Below, piece after piece: positions 18,664-29,383 of a stretch of DNA of 64,000 bases. Position 1 is the stretch's first letter, and every line of letters begins with the position of its first letter. The notes under the pieces are model-generated. The model saw only the letters and a program-made list of their open reading frames with translations, searched no databases and was not told the DNA's origin. Where the stretch lies: NCBI RefSeq assembly GCF_004339675.1, contig NZ_SLVM01000018.1, positions 1-64,000 on the forward strand, given 5' to 3'. The position numbers were made by a program, and so were the translations under genes. Source of the DNA: Rhodovulum steppense. GTDB lineage: Bacteria > Pseudomonadota > Alphaproteobacteria > Rhodobacterales > Rhodobacteraceae.

Positions 18664-20085
18664 TCAGTCCTCCAGCACCCAGGTATCCTTGGTGCCGCCC
18701 CCTTGCGAGGAATTCACCACGAGCGATCCCTTCTTCAGCGCCACCCGCGTCAGCCCGCCGGGCGTGATGTTGATGCCGTTCGGACCCACCAGCACAAAGG
18801 GCCGCAGGTCGACATGGCGCGGCGCGAGACCGTTGCGGGTGAAGATCGGCACGGTCGACAGCGAGAGCGTGGGCTGGGCGATGTAATTGCCCGGCCGCGC
18901 CATCAGCTTCTTGCGGAACTCGGCCAGATCCTTGCGCGTGGCCGCAGGCCCGATCAGCATGCCGTAGCCGCCCGAGCCATGCACCTCCTTGACCACCAGT
19001 TCGGACAGGTGGTCCAGCACATAGGCCAGCGCGTCCGGTTCCGAACAGCGCCAGGTCGGCACGTTTTCCAGCAGCGCCTTTTCGCCCGTGTAGAACTCCA
19101 CGATCTCGGGCATGTAGCTGTAGATCGCCTTGTCATCGGCGATGCCGGTGCCGGGCGCGTTGGCGATGGTGATCCGGCCCGCGCGGTAGACATCCATGAT
19201 GCCGGGGATCCCCAGCGCCGAGTCCGGGTTGAAGTTCAGCGGATCGAGGAAATCGTCGTCCACCCGGCGATAGAGCACGTCGATCGGCTGATAGCCTTGC
19301 GTCGTGCGCATCGCCACCTTGCCATCGACCACGCGCAGGTCGTTCCCCTCGACCAGTTCGACGCCCATCTGGTCGGCGAGGAAGGCATGTTCGAAATAGG
19401 CCGAGTTGTAGATCCCCGGCGTCAGCACCGCGACGGTGGGGCTGTCCGAGCCATTGGGCGCGCAGGAGGCCAGCGAGCGGCGCAGATCCGCGGGGTAGGA
19501 TTGCACCGGCTGAACCCGGTTCTGGGAAAACAGCTCGGGGAACATCTGCAACATCGTCTCGCGGTTTTCCAGCATGTAGCTGACGCCGCTGGGCGTGCGG
19601 GCATTGTCCTCGAGCACATAGAACTGGTCGTCGCCGGTGCGCACCAGGTCGATGCCGACGATATGGGTATAGATGCCGCCCGGCGGTTCCACCCCGATCA
19701 TCTGCGGCAGGAAGGCATCGTTGCGCGAGATCGCCTGTTCGGGGATGCGGCCCGCCTTCACGATTTCCTGGCGGTGATAGATATCGTAGAGGAAGGCGTT
19801 GATCGCGCGCACCCGCTGTTCGATGCCGCGGCTCAGACGCTGCCATTCGCGACCCGAGATGATGCGCGGGATGATGTCGAAGGGGATCAGCCGTTCCTCG
19901 GCCTCGGCCCGGCCATAGACGTTGAAGGTGATGCCGGTCAGCCGGAACACCTCCTCGGCCTCGCGCTGCTTGGCGCGCAGGCGGGCTATGTCCTCGCCCT
20001 CGAACCAGTTCTGAAAGCGCCGGTAAGGGGCGCGCAGATCTGCGTCCCGGCCCCACATCTCGTCGAAGATCGGTGTCTCGCTCAT
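18664..20085 (-). CDS. Circularly permuted ATP-grasp ligase of the Anbu cluster
   Basis: A 473-aa member of the circularly permuted type 2 ATP-grasp family, expected to form an amide or peptide bond at the cost of ATP. Seen: PFDIIPRIIS near residue 75, YVLEDNARTPSGVSYMLENR near residue 160, VKEVHGSGGYGMLIGPAA near residue 355 and RPFVLVGPNGINITPGGLTRVAL near the C-terminus. First gene of the four-gene leftward cluster, so its upstream region (20086-20212) should hold the promoter. The product of the cluster is unknown. Confidence 0.93.
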   Translation of the reverse strand: MSETPIFDEMWGRDADLRAPYRRFQNWFEGEDIARLRAKQREAEEVFRLTGITFNVYGRAEAEERLIPFDIIPRIISGREWQRLSRGIEQRVRAINAFLYDIYHRQEIVKAGRIPEQAISRNDAFLPQMIGVEPPGGIYTHIVGIDLVRTGDDQFYVLEDNARTPSGVSYMLENRETMLQMFPELFSQNRVQPVQSYPADLRRSLASCAPNGSDSPTVAVLTPGIYNSAYFEHAFLADQMGVELVEGNDLRVVDGKVAMRTTQGYQPIDVLYRRVDDDFLDPLNFNPDSALGIPGIMDVYRAGRITIANAPGTGIADDKAIYSYMPEIVEFYTGEKALLENVPTWRCSEPDALAYVLDHLSELVVKEVHGSGGYGMLIGPAATRKDLAEFRKKLMARPGNYIAQPTLSLSTVPIFTRNGLAPRHVDLRPFVLVGPNGINITPGGLTRVALKKGSLVVNSSQGGGTKDTWVLED

Positions 20086-20212
20086 GCTGCTACGCTAGGC
20101 AGGCGCCGGGGCCAGAGCAATATGCAAGCTTCGGGGCAGGGGCGCATTTCCGGGCAGGCGCCTGTTTTTTAGGCAGGCGTGGCGCATGCGGCGGGACGAC
20201 ATTGGTGCCGCC

Positions 20213-20389
20213 TCAGCGCATCTTCCGGGTCTCGTTGATCCAGTCGACCATGGCGGCGTCGATCTGGCGCAGGATCTCGACCGCGGCCTCGGTATCGCCG
20301 TGGTTCACGAGCGCGTCCAGCGCCATGTGCACGCCGCGATGCATCTGCTGCACCCCGTCCAGAGCCTCGCGGTTGGCGACCTTGTGCAT
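20213..20389 (-). CDS. Small hypothetical protein downstream of gyrA (58 aa)
   Basis: A short frame starting at ATG 20389, 33 nt behind the gyrA stop on the same strand and preceded by a G-run that could serve as ribosome-binding site. The sequence MHKVANREALDGVQQMHRG continues as two amphipathic helices and ends in MVDWINETRKMR. No signal peptide or cysteines. The balanced composition and helical periodicity argue for a real gene rather than a random GC-rich frame, but I do not recognise the family and no function can be given. It could be cotranscribed with gyrA. Confidence 0.5.
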   Translation of the reverse strand: MHKVANREALDGVQQMHRGVHMALDALVNHGDTEAAVEILRQIDAAMVDWINETRKMR

Positions 20390-20422
20390 CGCGCGTTCCC
20401 CCCCCCTGACCAGACGGCGCGC

Positions 20423-23182
<2,760 letters not shown>

Positions 23183-23228
23183 GTCAGTATCCGCCCTTTC
23201 GTGGCGATGCTACATATTGTTGGGCGCA

Positions 23229-23257
23229 CTCTAACAGAACCTTCATGTTGGGTGCAA
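23229..23257 (-). promoter_or_regulatory. Probable gyrA promoter (TTGCAC, 17 bp, TTAGAG)
   Basis: On the minus strand TTGCAC (23257-23252) and TTAGAG (23234-23229) are separated by 17 bp, about 47 nt upstream of the gyrA start. Both hexamers match consensus at four of six positions. It is the best candidate in the 192-bp gyrA-usg divergent region. Confidence 0.45.
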
Positions 23258-23374
23258 TGCTCGTCCGGCCCCGCCATTGGCAGCCGCGCGACAGGAGTGA
23301 CAACATACTGTTTTCATTGAAAATAAACAGCGATTCGGCATCATTGAACCGTTAACGCAACAGGAGGTTCAAAC

Positions 23375-23644
23375 GTGCGCCCGACCGAGACTGAGCTGAT
23401 GCTGAAGGGCTATGGCCTGACCACGGCCGAGTTCTTCTACCGGATGCCCGATTACCGCAATGTGCTGAACACGTTCATCTGGCAGGATTACGACCTCGCC
23501 CCCGATCACCCGCGGCTGTTCAGGTTCATCGAGTTCTGGCAGGAAAGCATCGAGGGGCCGCTGCATTCGGTGCGTTTCACCCATCGCAAGATGATCTCGC
23601 CCGGGGAATGGCAGAACGTGGTCGGCGAGTTCACGCTGCACTAG
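23375..23644 (+). CDS. usg: Usg-family protein (tryptophan-operon-associated, function unknown)
   Basis: A small 89-aa cytoplasmic protein matching the alphaproteobacterial Usg family: LKGYGLTTAEFFYRMPDYRN, FIWQDYDLAPDHPRLFRF and GPLHSVRFTH. Usg is best known as a gene next to trpF-trpB-trpA in Caulobacter; its function is not established. Here it stands alone between gyrA and dsbB. The start codon is GTG (23375), fixed by a strong AGGAGG about 8 nt upstream. Its 3' end overlaps the end of dsbB by 14 bp. Confidence 0.88.
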   Translation: MRPTETELMLKGYGLTTAEFFYRMPDYRNVLNTFIWQDYDLAPDHPRLFRFIEFWQESIEGPLHSVRFTHRKMISPGEWQNVVGEFTLH

Positions 23645-24143
23645 ATGACCGCGCCGCGCCTCGGCCGTGAAGGAACGCCCAGAGCCAGAGCCCCGCGAAG
23701 GCCAGCGAGATCATGGCATTGTAGCTGGCCATCGACAGGCCGAACATCTCCCACTGGACCTGGTCGCACAGCACGACCGGGCGGACCAGTGTCGGGTCGA
23801 GCATCTGTTCGGGCGTCAGTGCCTGGAAGCCCGCCGCATCGCCCGTGCACGAGGCGGGGCCGGGCCACCATTTCCGCTCGACCCCGGTATGGTAGATCCC
23901 AAGCCCGGCCGAAACGACCATCGTGACCGCGCCCGCCAGCGGCAGGATGCGCCCGCCCACCGCGATCGCCGCCATGCCCAGAAGCGTCGCGATCATGTGC
24001 GGCAGGCGCTGCCACAGGCACAGGATGCAGGGCGCGAGACCGACGATATACTGGAACCAGTATCCCGCCAGCAGGATGCCGAGCGATCCCGCCGCGGCAA
24101 GGAAGATCGCGCGGTTGCGTGTCATCGTCAGCATTCTGGTCAT
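23631..24143 (-). CDS. dsbB: DsbB-family disulfide bond formation protein
   Basis: Inner-membrane quinone reductase that re-oxidises DsbA. The 170-aa protein has four hydrophobic helices, the first cysteine pair Cys39-Cys42 (APCILCLWQR) and a second pair Cys99 and Cys126 in the periplasmic loop (ASCTGD, VVLCDQ). Start at 24143 overlaps the stop of the preceding membrane-protein gene by 4 nt; internal Met4 and Met7 are possible alternatives. A matching classical DsbA is not in the window; the FrnE-like gene at 53.2 kb is cytoplasmic in type. Confidence 0.9.
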   Translation of the reverse strand: MTRMLTMTRNRAIFLAAAGSLGILLAGYWFQYIVGLAPCILCLWQRLPHMIATLLGMAAIAVGGRILPLAGAVTMVVSAGLGIYHTGVERKWWPGPASCTGDAAGFQALTPEQMLDPTLVRPVVLCDQVQWEMFGLSMASYNAMISLAFAGLWLWAFLHGRGAARSSSAA

Positions 24144-24718
24144 AGATATCTCACCGCGTAGAATCCGCCGAGCAGCAGCAGCACGAACAGGGTAAAGAGC
24201 AGGCCCATATAGCGCTCGATGAAGGCGCGGATCGGACCCCCGAATTTCCACAGCAGCGCGGCCAGCACGAAGAAGCGCAGCCCCCGTGCGATCACGCTGG
24301 CCACAATGAAGACGCCGAGGTTCAGCGACGTCAACCCCGACAGGATCGTGATCACCTTGTAGGGAAAGGGCGTGATCCCCGCGATCAGCACCGCCCAGGC
24401 GCCGTATTCGTTGTAGCGCTCGGAAAACGCGTCGAAATAGGCGTCCTTGCCGTAGAATTCCAGAACCGGGCGGCCCAGCGTCTCGAAGAAGCCCCAGCCG
24501 ATCAGATAGCCCAGAAGCCCGCCCAGAACCGAGCCCAGCAGCGCGACGCCGGCGATCAGCCAGGCGCGCGAGGGGCGGGCCAGGATCATCGGGATCATCA
24601 GCACATCGGGCGGGATTGGGAAGACCGAGCTTTCCACGAAGGCGACCAGGAACAGCGCGGTCAGCGCATGCGGGTGGTCGGCCAGGGACATGGTCCAGGC
24701 ATAGAGGCGGCGAAGCAT
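24140..24718 (-). CDS. YqaA/DedA-family (VTT domain) membrane protein
   Basis: A 192-aa integral membrane protein of the SNARE-associated/VTT type. Family features are visible: the amphipathic FVESSVFPIPPDVLM, GSVLGGLLGYLIGWGFFETLG, and the re-entrant ITPFPYKVITILSG with conserved Pro and Lys. Relatives act in lipid scrambling or membrane homeostasis. The start at 24718 is chosen because upstream in-frame sequence runs into the tRNA gene. Coupled to dsbB by a 4-nt overlap, so the pair is probably one operon. Confidence 0.88.
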   Translation of the reverse strand: MLRRLYAWTMSLADHPHALTALFLVAFVESSVFPIPPDVLMIPMILARPSRAWLIAGVALLGSVLGGLLGYLIGWGFFETLGRPVLEFYGKDAYFDAFSERYNEYGAWAVLIAGITPFPYKVITILSGLTSLNLGVFIVASVIARGLRFFVLAALLWKFGGPIRAFIERYMGLLFTLFVLLLLGGFYAVRYL

Positions 24719-24849
24719 TGGCGGGCGGTCCTCGGTTCGGTCCGGGTCCAGAAGCCACGGGGGCGATGCCGCGTCAAGACGAGGGCGCGCGCCCCGAAGC
24801 GGGCCGACCCGATTGACCCGCGCGCGGCCGCGCGCTAGAGCGGGGCGTG

Positions 24850-24933
24850 GCCCGAGTGGCGGAATGGTAGACGCAGGGGATTCAAAATCCTCCGCCGCAA
24901 GGCGTGCGAGTTCGACTCTCGCCTCGGGCACCA
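24850..24933 (+). tRNA. tRNA-Leu (anticodon CAA)
   Basis: An 84-nt cloverleaf with acceptor strand GCCCGAG (24850-24856) pairing with CTCGGGC (24923-24929), discriminator A and an encoded CCA (24931-24933). The D-arm region GTGGCGGAATGGTAGACGC, the anticodon loop TTCAAAA (anticodon CAA, reading UUG) and the T-loop GTTCGACTC are typical, and the long variable arm identifies a class II leucine tRNA. No integrase or att-like duplication lies next to it. Confidence 0.95.
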
Positions 24934-25655
24934 CATCGAACGATCAGCGCAGGAATCGATTCGGCCCGGATCGGGGCGTCTTGCGGGGCTGTTTCCCCGG
25001 TGCGCCCAATCCTTGCGCCCCGCGCCGATCGGTTCCGTTTCGGCATCCGGGCAGGACGGCGGGCAGGGGAACCTGACCCAGAGTCGGCCGGGTCTTTGCG
25101 CAGCCGGGTTTGGACCGATTCTGGCGTCGATACGGTTCCGGCACGCGGCCAATGCCGGGTGCATGAGCCGTATTGTTCCGGCTTTTCGGACAATCGGCCG
25201 CGCTGCGGAAACAGTCGCGGACATCCGCCCGCCGACGCCCGCGGCGGTCCGGGGCAGGGCCGACCGTTCCCGCCCGGCTTTCGCCCTGTTTCGGCCCGAT
25301 TTCCCTTGGGCCGCGAGTTCGGCCGCCATACCCTGACCGGGCCTTGCTGGGGGGACATCGGGCCTGGGCCATGGGGTGGCCGCATGACAAGGCCGGGGCG
25401 CCGTGCCTGTCCTGTCCGTCTATTCCGGCGGACGAGGGCAGGGGAAAAGTGCGGTGTCCCGGCCGGTTTCAAGAGGGGTGGGGGATCCCTCCATGCGGTT
25501 CGGCCGGGCGCCTCGATGTCTCGGGCTGACGGGGCAGGACCGGGTCGGCGTCAACGCCGTGCCCGGTCCGACCCATGTTGTCGCACCCGCTGGACAGCGG
25601 GGGCCGCTTGCAGGCAGTTTGGCAGCAGGGCCAAACGGGCAAGGCAGGGGCGGCG
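24934..25655. other. 722-bp intergenic region between tRNA-Leu and a membrane-protein gene
   Basis: No convincing gene is seen on either strand; the frames present have shifting composition and no recognisable motifs. The left two thirds is GC-rich and dotted with short TTCCGG and CGGCCCG-like words. The last 120 bp hold three successive hairpins, listed separately, just ahead of the next gene. Confidence 0.6.
25538..25636 (+). promoter_or_regulatory. Three tandem hairpins in the presumed 5' leader of the 25656 gene
   Basis: Hairpin A pairs GACCGGG/CCCGGTC and CGGCG/CGCCG (25538-25568, loop TCAA). Hairpin B pairs CCCGCT/AGCGGG (25586-25601, loop GGAC). Hairpin C pairs GTTTGGC/GCCAAAC (25617-25636, loop AGCAGG). 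They end 19 nt before the start codon at 25656. None is followed by a T-run, so a folded leader fits better than a terminator. The DNA is very GC-rich, so chance pairing cannot be excluded. Confidence 0.35.
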
Positions 25656-26090
25656 ATGACCGACGAGACGGAGATCTGGCACCTGATGCCGGTCGCGATC
25701 CTCGCGATCCTGTGGAACCTTGCGGGCTGCGCGGATTATGTCCTGACGCAATATGGCGTCGCGCCCTATCTGCAGATCCTGACGCAAAGCAATGCCGAGT
25801 ATTTCACCTCGCTTCCCTCGGCGCTGGACGGGGCCTGGGCGATCGCGGTCTGGGGCGGGCTGTTGGGGTCGGTGATGCTGTTCCTGCGGCTGGGCGCGGC
25901 GCCCTGGGTGCTGGGCGTGGCGGCGCTGGCCATGCTGGGGTCGGCGGGCTGGCTGATCCTGTTCGCCGTGCCGCCGCTTGTCGAGGTGTCGGGCCTGTTC
26001 GGGGTTGCCATGATCGCGGGCGCGGCCGGGATGGCGACTTTCTTCTACCTCTATGCCCGGCAGATGCGGGTTGCCGGGGCGCTGGGGTAG
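25656..26090 (+). CDS. Small four-helix integral membrane protein, function unknown
   Basis: A 144-aa protein with four hydrophobic stretches, at about residues 10-28, 58-77, 83-104 and 113-133, and a short polar loop (TQSNAEYFTSLPSALDG) between the first two. I do not recognise a named family, though such proteins are common in alphaproteobacteria. Start at 25656 follows GGCAGGGG. It is preceded by the hairpin-rich leader and convergent with the nucleotidyltransferase gene 17 bp away. Confidence 0.75.
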   Translation: MTDETEIWHLMPVAILAILWNLAGCADYVLTQYGVAPYLQILTQSNAEYFTSLPSALDGAWAIAVWGGLLGSVMLFLRLGAAPWVLGVAALAMLGSAGWLILFAVPPLVEVSGLFGVAMIAGAAGMATFFYLYARQMRVAGALG

Positions 26091-26107
26091 GGGCGCCTTT
26101 CTGCGCG

Positions 26108-26704
26108 TCAGAGGCCGGTCCGGGCACGCCAGGCGGCCCAGTCCTCGGGCGTGTCGAGGTCGAGGATCGCGCGGTCTCCCTCCAGTGTGCAGGTGCGCAC
26201 GCTCTCGCCCGCAAGCACCGCGCGTCCCCCCGCATCGCCCTGCACCGTGCCAAGCGCGGGAAGCAGCCGGGCGGGAAAGATCACCGGATGGCCCGCCGTC
26301 CCGTCCGGGGCAGAGGCGCGCAGCACGCGGTCGGGGGCCTGATCGAAGGCCGCGAGCAGGTGCAGCAGATCCCCGGCGGTGATCCCGGGCATGTCGGGCA
26401 GCAGCACCATCAGCCCCCGCGCGCCTGCCTGATCGGCTGCCGCAGCCCCTGCGCGAAGCGAGGCCGCCATGCCCTCGGCGGCGTCGATCCCGGCAATGCG
26501 CACCGCCAGCCCCGCCAGGGCCGATGCCCGGCCCGCGCCCGCACCCTGCGGCAATGTCACCATCACCGGCGCCCCGGTGGCCAGCGCCGCGATGACCTGA
26601 CGGCGCAGGACCGGCACGCCATCGACGGGCTCCAGCAGCTTGTCGCGCCCCCGCATCCGGGCCGAGGCGCCCGCGGCCGGCAGCAGGATCAGCACCTCGT
26701 CCAT
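26108..26704 (-). CDS. NTP transferase family protein (MobA/MocA-like)
   Basis: A 198-aa protein of the molybdenum-cofactor nucleotidyltransferase type. The nucleotide-binding N-terminus LPAAGASARMRGRDKLLEPVDG and the later LPDMPGITAGDL and GHPVIFPARLLPAL match MocA (CTP:molybdopterin cytidylyltransferase) better than MobA, which would fit a cell using MCD-type enzymes. No xanthine-dehydrogenase-type genes adjoin. Convergent with the membrane-protein gene and divergent from the Cys-rich peptide gene. Confidence 0.82.
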   Translation of the reverse strand: MDEVLILLPAAGASARMRGRDKLLEPVDGVPVLRRQVIAALATGAPVMVTLPQGAGAGRASALAGLAVRIAGIDAAEGMAASLRAGAAAADQAGARGLMVLLPDMPGITAGDLLHLLAAFDQAPDRVLRASAPDGTAGHPVIFPARLLPALGTVQGDAGGRAVLAGESVRTCTLEGDRAILDLDTPEDWAAWRARTGL

Positions 26705-26823
26705 TCGACCTCACGCTGAGGCGCGGCGTGCGCATTGCCATTGGACCCCGGGAGGGACGACATGCAAGACTGCCCTTGCAGGATACTGATCGCAACTTGG
26801 GGATTGATGGCCAAGGGGGGCAT

Positions 26824-27060
26824 ATGATCCGCACGGCATTTCTTGTGGCGGTCTGGGTTCTGCCGATTGCTGTCTTTGCAGAGCCTGTCGCAAGTCCCGT
26901 TCCCCAAGCCGCGCGGGAACAGACCCTTTCGCCCGGCGCAGAGAAGATAAACAACGCGTCTTGCTGCAAGATCTGCCGTCAGGGGAAGGCGTGCGGCGAC
27001 ACATGCATCAGCCGCACACATAGTTGCAGAAAACCCCCGGGCTGCGCCTGCAACGGCTAG
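26824..27060 (+). CDS. Small secreted cysteine-rich protein
   Basis: A 78-aa protein with a clear signal peptide (residues 1-19, MIRTAFLVAVWVLPIAVFA) and a C-terminal module with eight cysteines (47, 48, 51, 57, 61, 68, 74, 76) in the pattern CC..C.....C...C......C.....C.C, including GKACGDTCISR and PPGCAC. I recall this module at the C-terminus of short exported proteins in many proteobacteria, without a known function; it could bind metal or form disulfides. The DNA is visibly less GC-rich than its neighbours. It stands alone between two leftward genes. Confidence 0.75.
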   Translation: MIRTAFLVAVWVLPIAVFAEPVASPVPQAAREQTLSPGAEKINNASCCKICRQGKACGDTCISRTHSCRKPPGCACNG

Positions 27061-27077
27061 CACGCCGCCCCCGTTCC

Positions 27078-28376
27078 CTAGCGTTCGGGGATCAGCCCGC
27101 GCGGGCTGAAGCGCAGCACCAGAAGCAGGATCACCCCCATGGTCAGCAGCCGCATATGCGCCACGCTGTCCAGAAGATGCGCGCGCAGCGCCGAGTCGGC
27201 GGCCATGCCGCTGGTCAGCACCTCCATCAGGAAGGCGCCGAAGGGTTCGACCTGCACCCAGAGGAACCAGATCAGGAACCCGCCCAGAACCGCCCCGAAA
27301 TTGTTGCCCGAGCCGCCGACGATCACCATCACCCAGACAAGGAAGGTGAAGCGCAGCGGCTGGTAGCTGGCGGGCGTCAACTGGCTGTCCAGCGTGATCA
27401 TCATGGCGCCGGCCAGCCCGCAGACCGCCGATCCGAGGATGAAGATCTGCAGATGGCGTGCCTTGACATCCTTGCCCATCGCCTCGGCCGCCACCTCGTT
27501 GTCGCGGATCGCGCGCATCATCCGCCCCCAGGGCGATCTGAGCGCCATCTGGCTGAGCCAGATCAGCGCGATCAGCACAATGGCGAACAGCCCGGCATAA
27601 AGCAGCTTGACGTACAGCGTCGAGGCCGTGACCGGATCGAGCCCGAAGCCCGCGGCCCGTTCGACAAAACCCGGATCGGCCTGCAGGTCGACCTCGTAGG
27701 GGACGGGGCGGGGGATGCCGATGACGTTCTTGACGCCGCGGGTCAGCCATTCCTCGTTCTTCAGGACCGCGATCACGATCTCGGCGATGCCCAGCGTCGC
27801 GATCGCCAGATAGTCCGAGCGCAGCCCCAGCGCGGTCTTGCCGATCACCCAGGCCGCGCCCGCGGCCAGCAGCGCCCCCACCGGCCAGCCGAACAGCACC
27901 GGCAGACCCAGCCCGCCCAGATAGCCCGTCGCGGCCGGGTTCACCGCCTCGATCGCCGCCACGGCAGGGTCGAAGACCGCGCGGAACACGAAGAAGCCCG
28001 CCACCAGCCAGACCACCATCGCGAGCCCGCGCAGCGCGCCCCGCGCCATCCGTCGCCAGAGCTGGATCGCGCCCACGATCACGCCGACCCCGATGCCCAG
28101 CGCGAACAGGACCCGCAGCCCGCCCGCGGACCAGGACTCTCCCACGGGCGGCATCGCGACCAGCACCGCACCCAGCCCGCCCAGCGCCACGAAACCCATG
28201 ACGCCCACGTTGAACAGGCCCGCATAGCCCCATTGCATGTTCACCCCAAGCGCCATGATGGCCGAGATCAGCCCCATGTTCAGGATGTTCAGCGCCGCGT
28301 TCCAGCTTTGCAGGTAGCCGGTGCCCAGGATCAGCAGGGCGACCAGCGCGAAAAGGGCCATGTCTCTGGGCTTCAT
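27078..28376 (-). CDS. livM: Branched-chain amino acid ABC transporter permease LivM
   Basis: Inner-membrane permease of a HAAT-type importer. The 432-aa protein has about ten hydrophobic helices and family motifs GYAGLFNVGVMGFVALG, YLAIATLGIAEI and the C-terminal GGSGNNFGAVLGGFLIWFL. It is longer than the usual 300-420 aa because of a hydrophobic insert around residues 95-160. Overlaps livH by 4 nt, last gene of the leftward operon. Confidence 0.92.
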   Translation of the reverse strand: MKPRDMALFALVALLILGTGYLQSWNAALNILNMGLISAIMALGVNMQWGYAGLFNVGVMGFVALGGLGAVLVAMPPVGESWSAGGLRVLFALGIGVGVIVGAIQLWRRMARGALRGLAMVVWLVAGFFVFRAVFDPAVAAIEAVNPAATGYLGGLGLPVLFGWPVGALLAAGAAWVIGKTALGLRSDYLAIATLGIAEIVIAVLKNEEWLTRGVKNVIGIPRPVPYEVDLQADPGFVERAAGFGLDPVTASTLYVKLLYAGLFAIVLIALIWLSQMALRSPWGRMMRAIRDNEVAAEAMGKDVKARHLQIFILGSAVCGLAGAMMITLDSQLTPASYQPLRFTFLVWVMVIVGGSGNNFGAVLGGFLIWFLWVQVEPFGAFLMEVLTSGMAADSALRAHLLDSVAHMRLLTMGVILLLVLRFSPRGLIPER

Positions 28377-29383
28377 ACCGATTTCCCCCGGAAAATCCCC
28401 GTCGGACGGAACAACAGAACGATCACCAGGATCACGAAGCTGACCGCGAACTTGTATTCGGTCGACAGCAGTTGCACGAGCCCCTCGGGCGCCATGCCGT
28501 CAGGCAGCAGGTAGGTCAGCACCTTCTTCCAGGCATAGGTGATCGTCACCTCGGAATAGGCGATCAGGAAGCCGCCCGCGATGGCGCCCAGCGGATTGCC
28601 CAGGCCGCCGACGATGGCCGCCGCGAAGATCGGCAGCAGAAGCTGGAAATAGGTGAAGGCCTTGAACGACTTGTCCAGCCCGTAAAGAACGCCCGCCGTG
28701 GTCGCCAGGGCTGCCACGATGATCCAGGTGATCGCCACCACGCGTTCGGGATTGATGCCCGACAGAAGCGCCAGATCCTCGTTGTCGGAAAAGGCGCGCA
28801 TCGACTTGCCGGTGCGGGTGCGGTTGAGGAACCAGAACAGCAGGGCGACCACGACCACCGCGGTCACGATGGTAATGGCCTGCGAGGTGCGGATCGCCAG
28901 CCCCTCGGCCAGCCCGGTCATCTCGCGGAAGGTGCGCGCGTCGATCAGGAACCGTGCCCCGTCGGCAAAGCGATGGTCGTCCGGGCCGATGATGAAGCGG
29001 ACCAGACCGTTGAGGATGAACATCACCCCCATCGAGACGATCACAAGGATCACCGGCTTGGCCTTCTGTTCGCGGTAGAAGCGATAGACCGCCCGGTCCG
29101 TGCCCAGCAGCAGCAGCGCGGTGATCGCGATGCCCGCTGGCAGCGCCAGAAGCGCGGTCGGCAGCGGTCCCAGAGAGATCCCGGCCGCCTGCAGCGCCCA
29201 GGTCACCAGGATCGTCGCCATGGTGCCGAACGCCATCGTGTCGCCATGCGCGAAATTGGAGAAGCGCAATATGCCGTAGATCAGCGTCACCCCCAGCGCC
29301 CCAAGCGCCAGTTGCGCGCCATAGGCAGTTGCGGGGATCAGAACGAAATTGGCCAGCGCCACGACGGCGTTCAGGAAATCCAT
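28373..29383 (-). CDS. livH: Branched-chain amino acid ABC transporter permease LivH
   Basis: Partner permease of LivM, about 336 aa from MDFLNAVVAL (29383). Motifs: GALGVTLIYGILRFSNFAHGD, TGKSMRAFSDNEDLALLSGINPERV (the EAA-like coupling loop) and IVGGLGNPLGAIAGG. Its ATG overlaps the TAA of the upstream small periplasmic gene by one base, so the two are translationally coupled. The frame extending to 29662 is shadow coding. Confidence 0.92.
   Translation of the reverse strand: MDFLNAVVALANFVLIPATAYGAQLALGALGVTLIYGILRFSNFAHGDTMAFGTMATILVTWALQAAGISLGPLPTALLALPAGIAITALLLLGTDRAVYRFYREQKAKPVILVIVSMGVMFILNGLVRFIIGPDDHRFADGARFLIDARTFREMTGLAEGLAIRTSQAITIVTAVVVVALLFWFLNRTRTGKSMRAFSDNEDLALLSGINPERVVAITWIIVAALATTAGVLYGLDKSFKAFTYFQLLLPIFAAAIVGGLGNPLGAIAGGFLIAYSEVTITYAWKKVLTYLLPDGMAPEGLVQLLSTEYKFAVSFVILVIVLLFRPTGIFRGKSV

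Noticed and set aside
20155-20170. CAGGCGCCTG followed by TTTTTT, resembling a plus-strand terminator
   Set aside because: The palindrome has no room for a loop and no plus-strand gene ends there; genes on both sides run leftward. GGCAGGCG is repeated three times nearby, so it is probably a simple-sequence coincidence.
24850-25655. tRNA-Leu as an integration site
   Set aside because: The tRNA is complete with CCA, but no integrase and no repeated 3' tRNA segment is visible within the following region.
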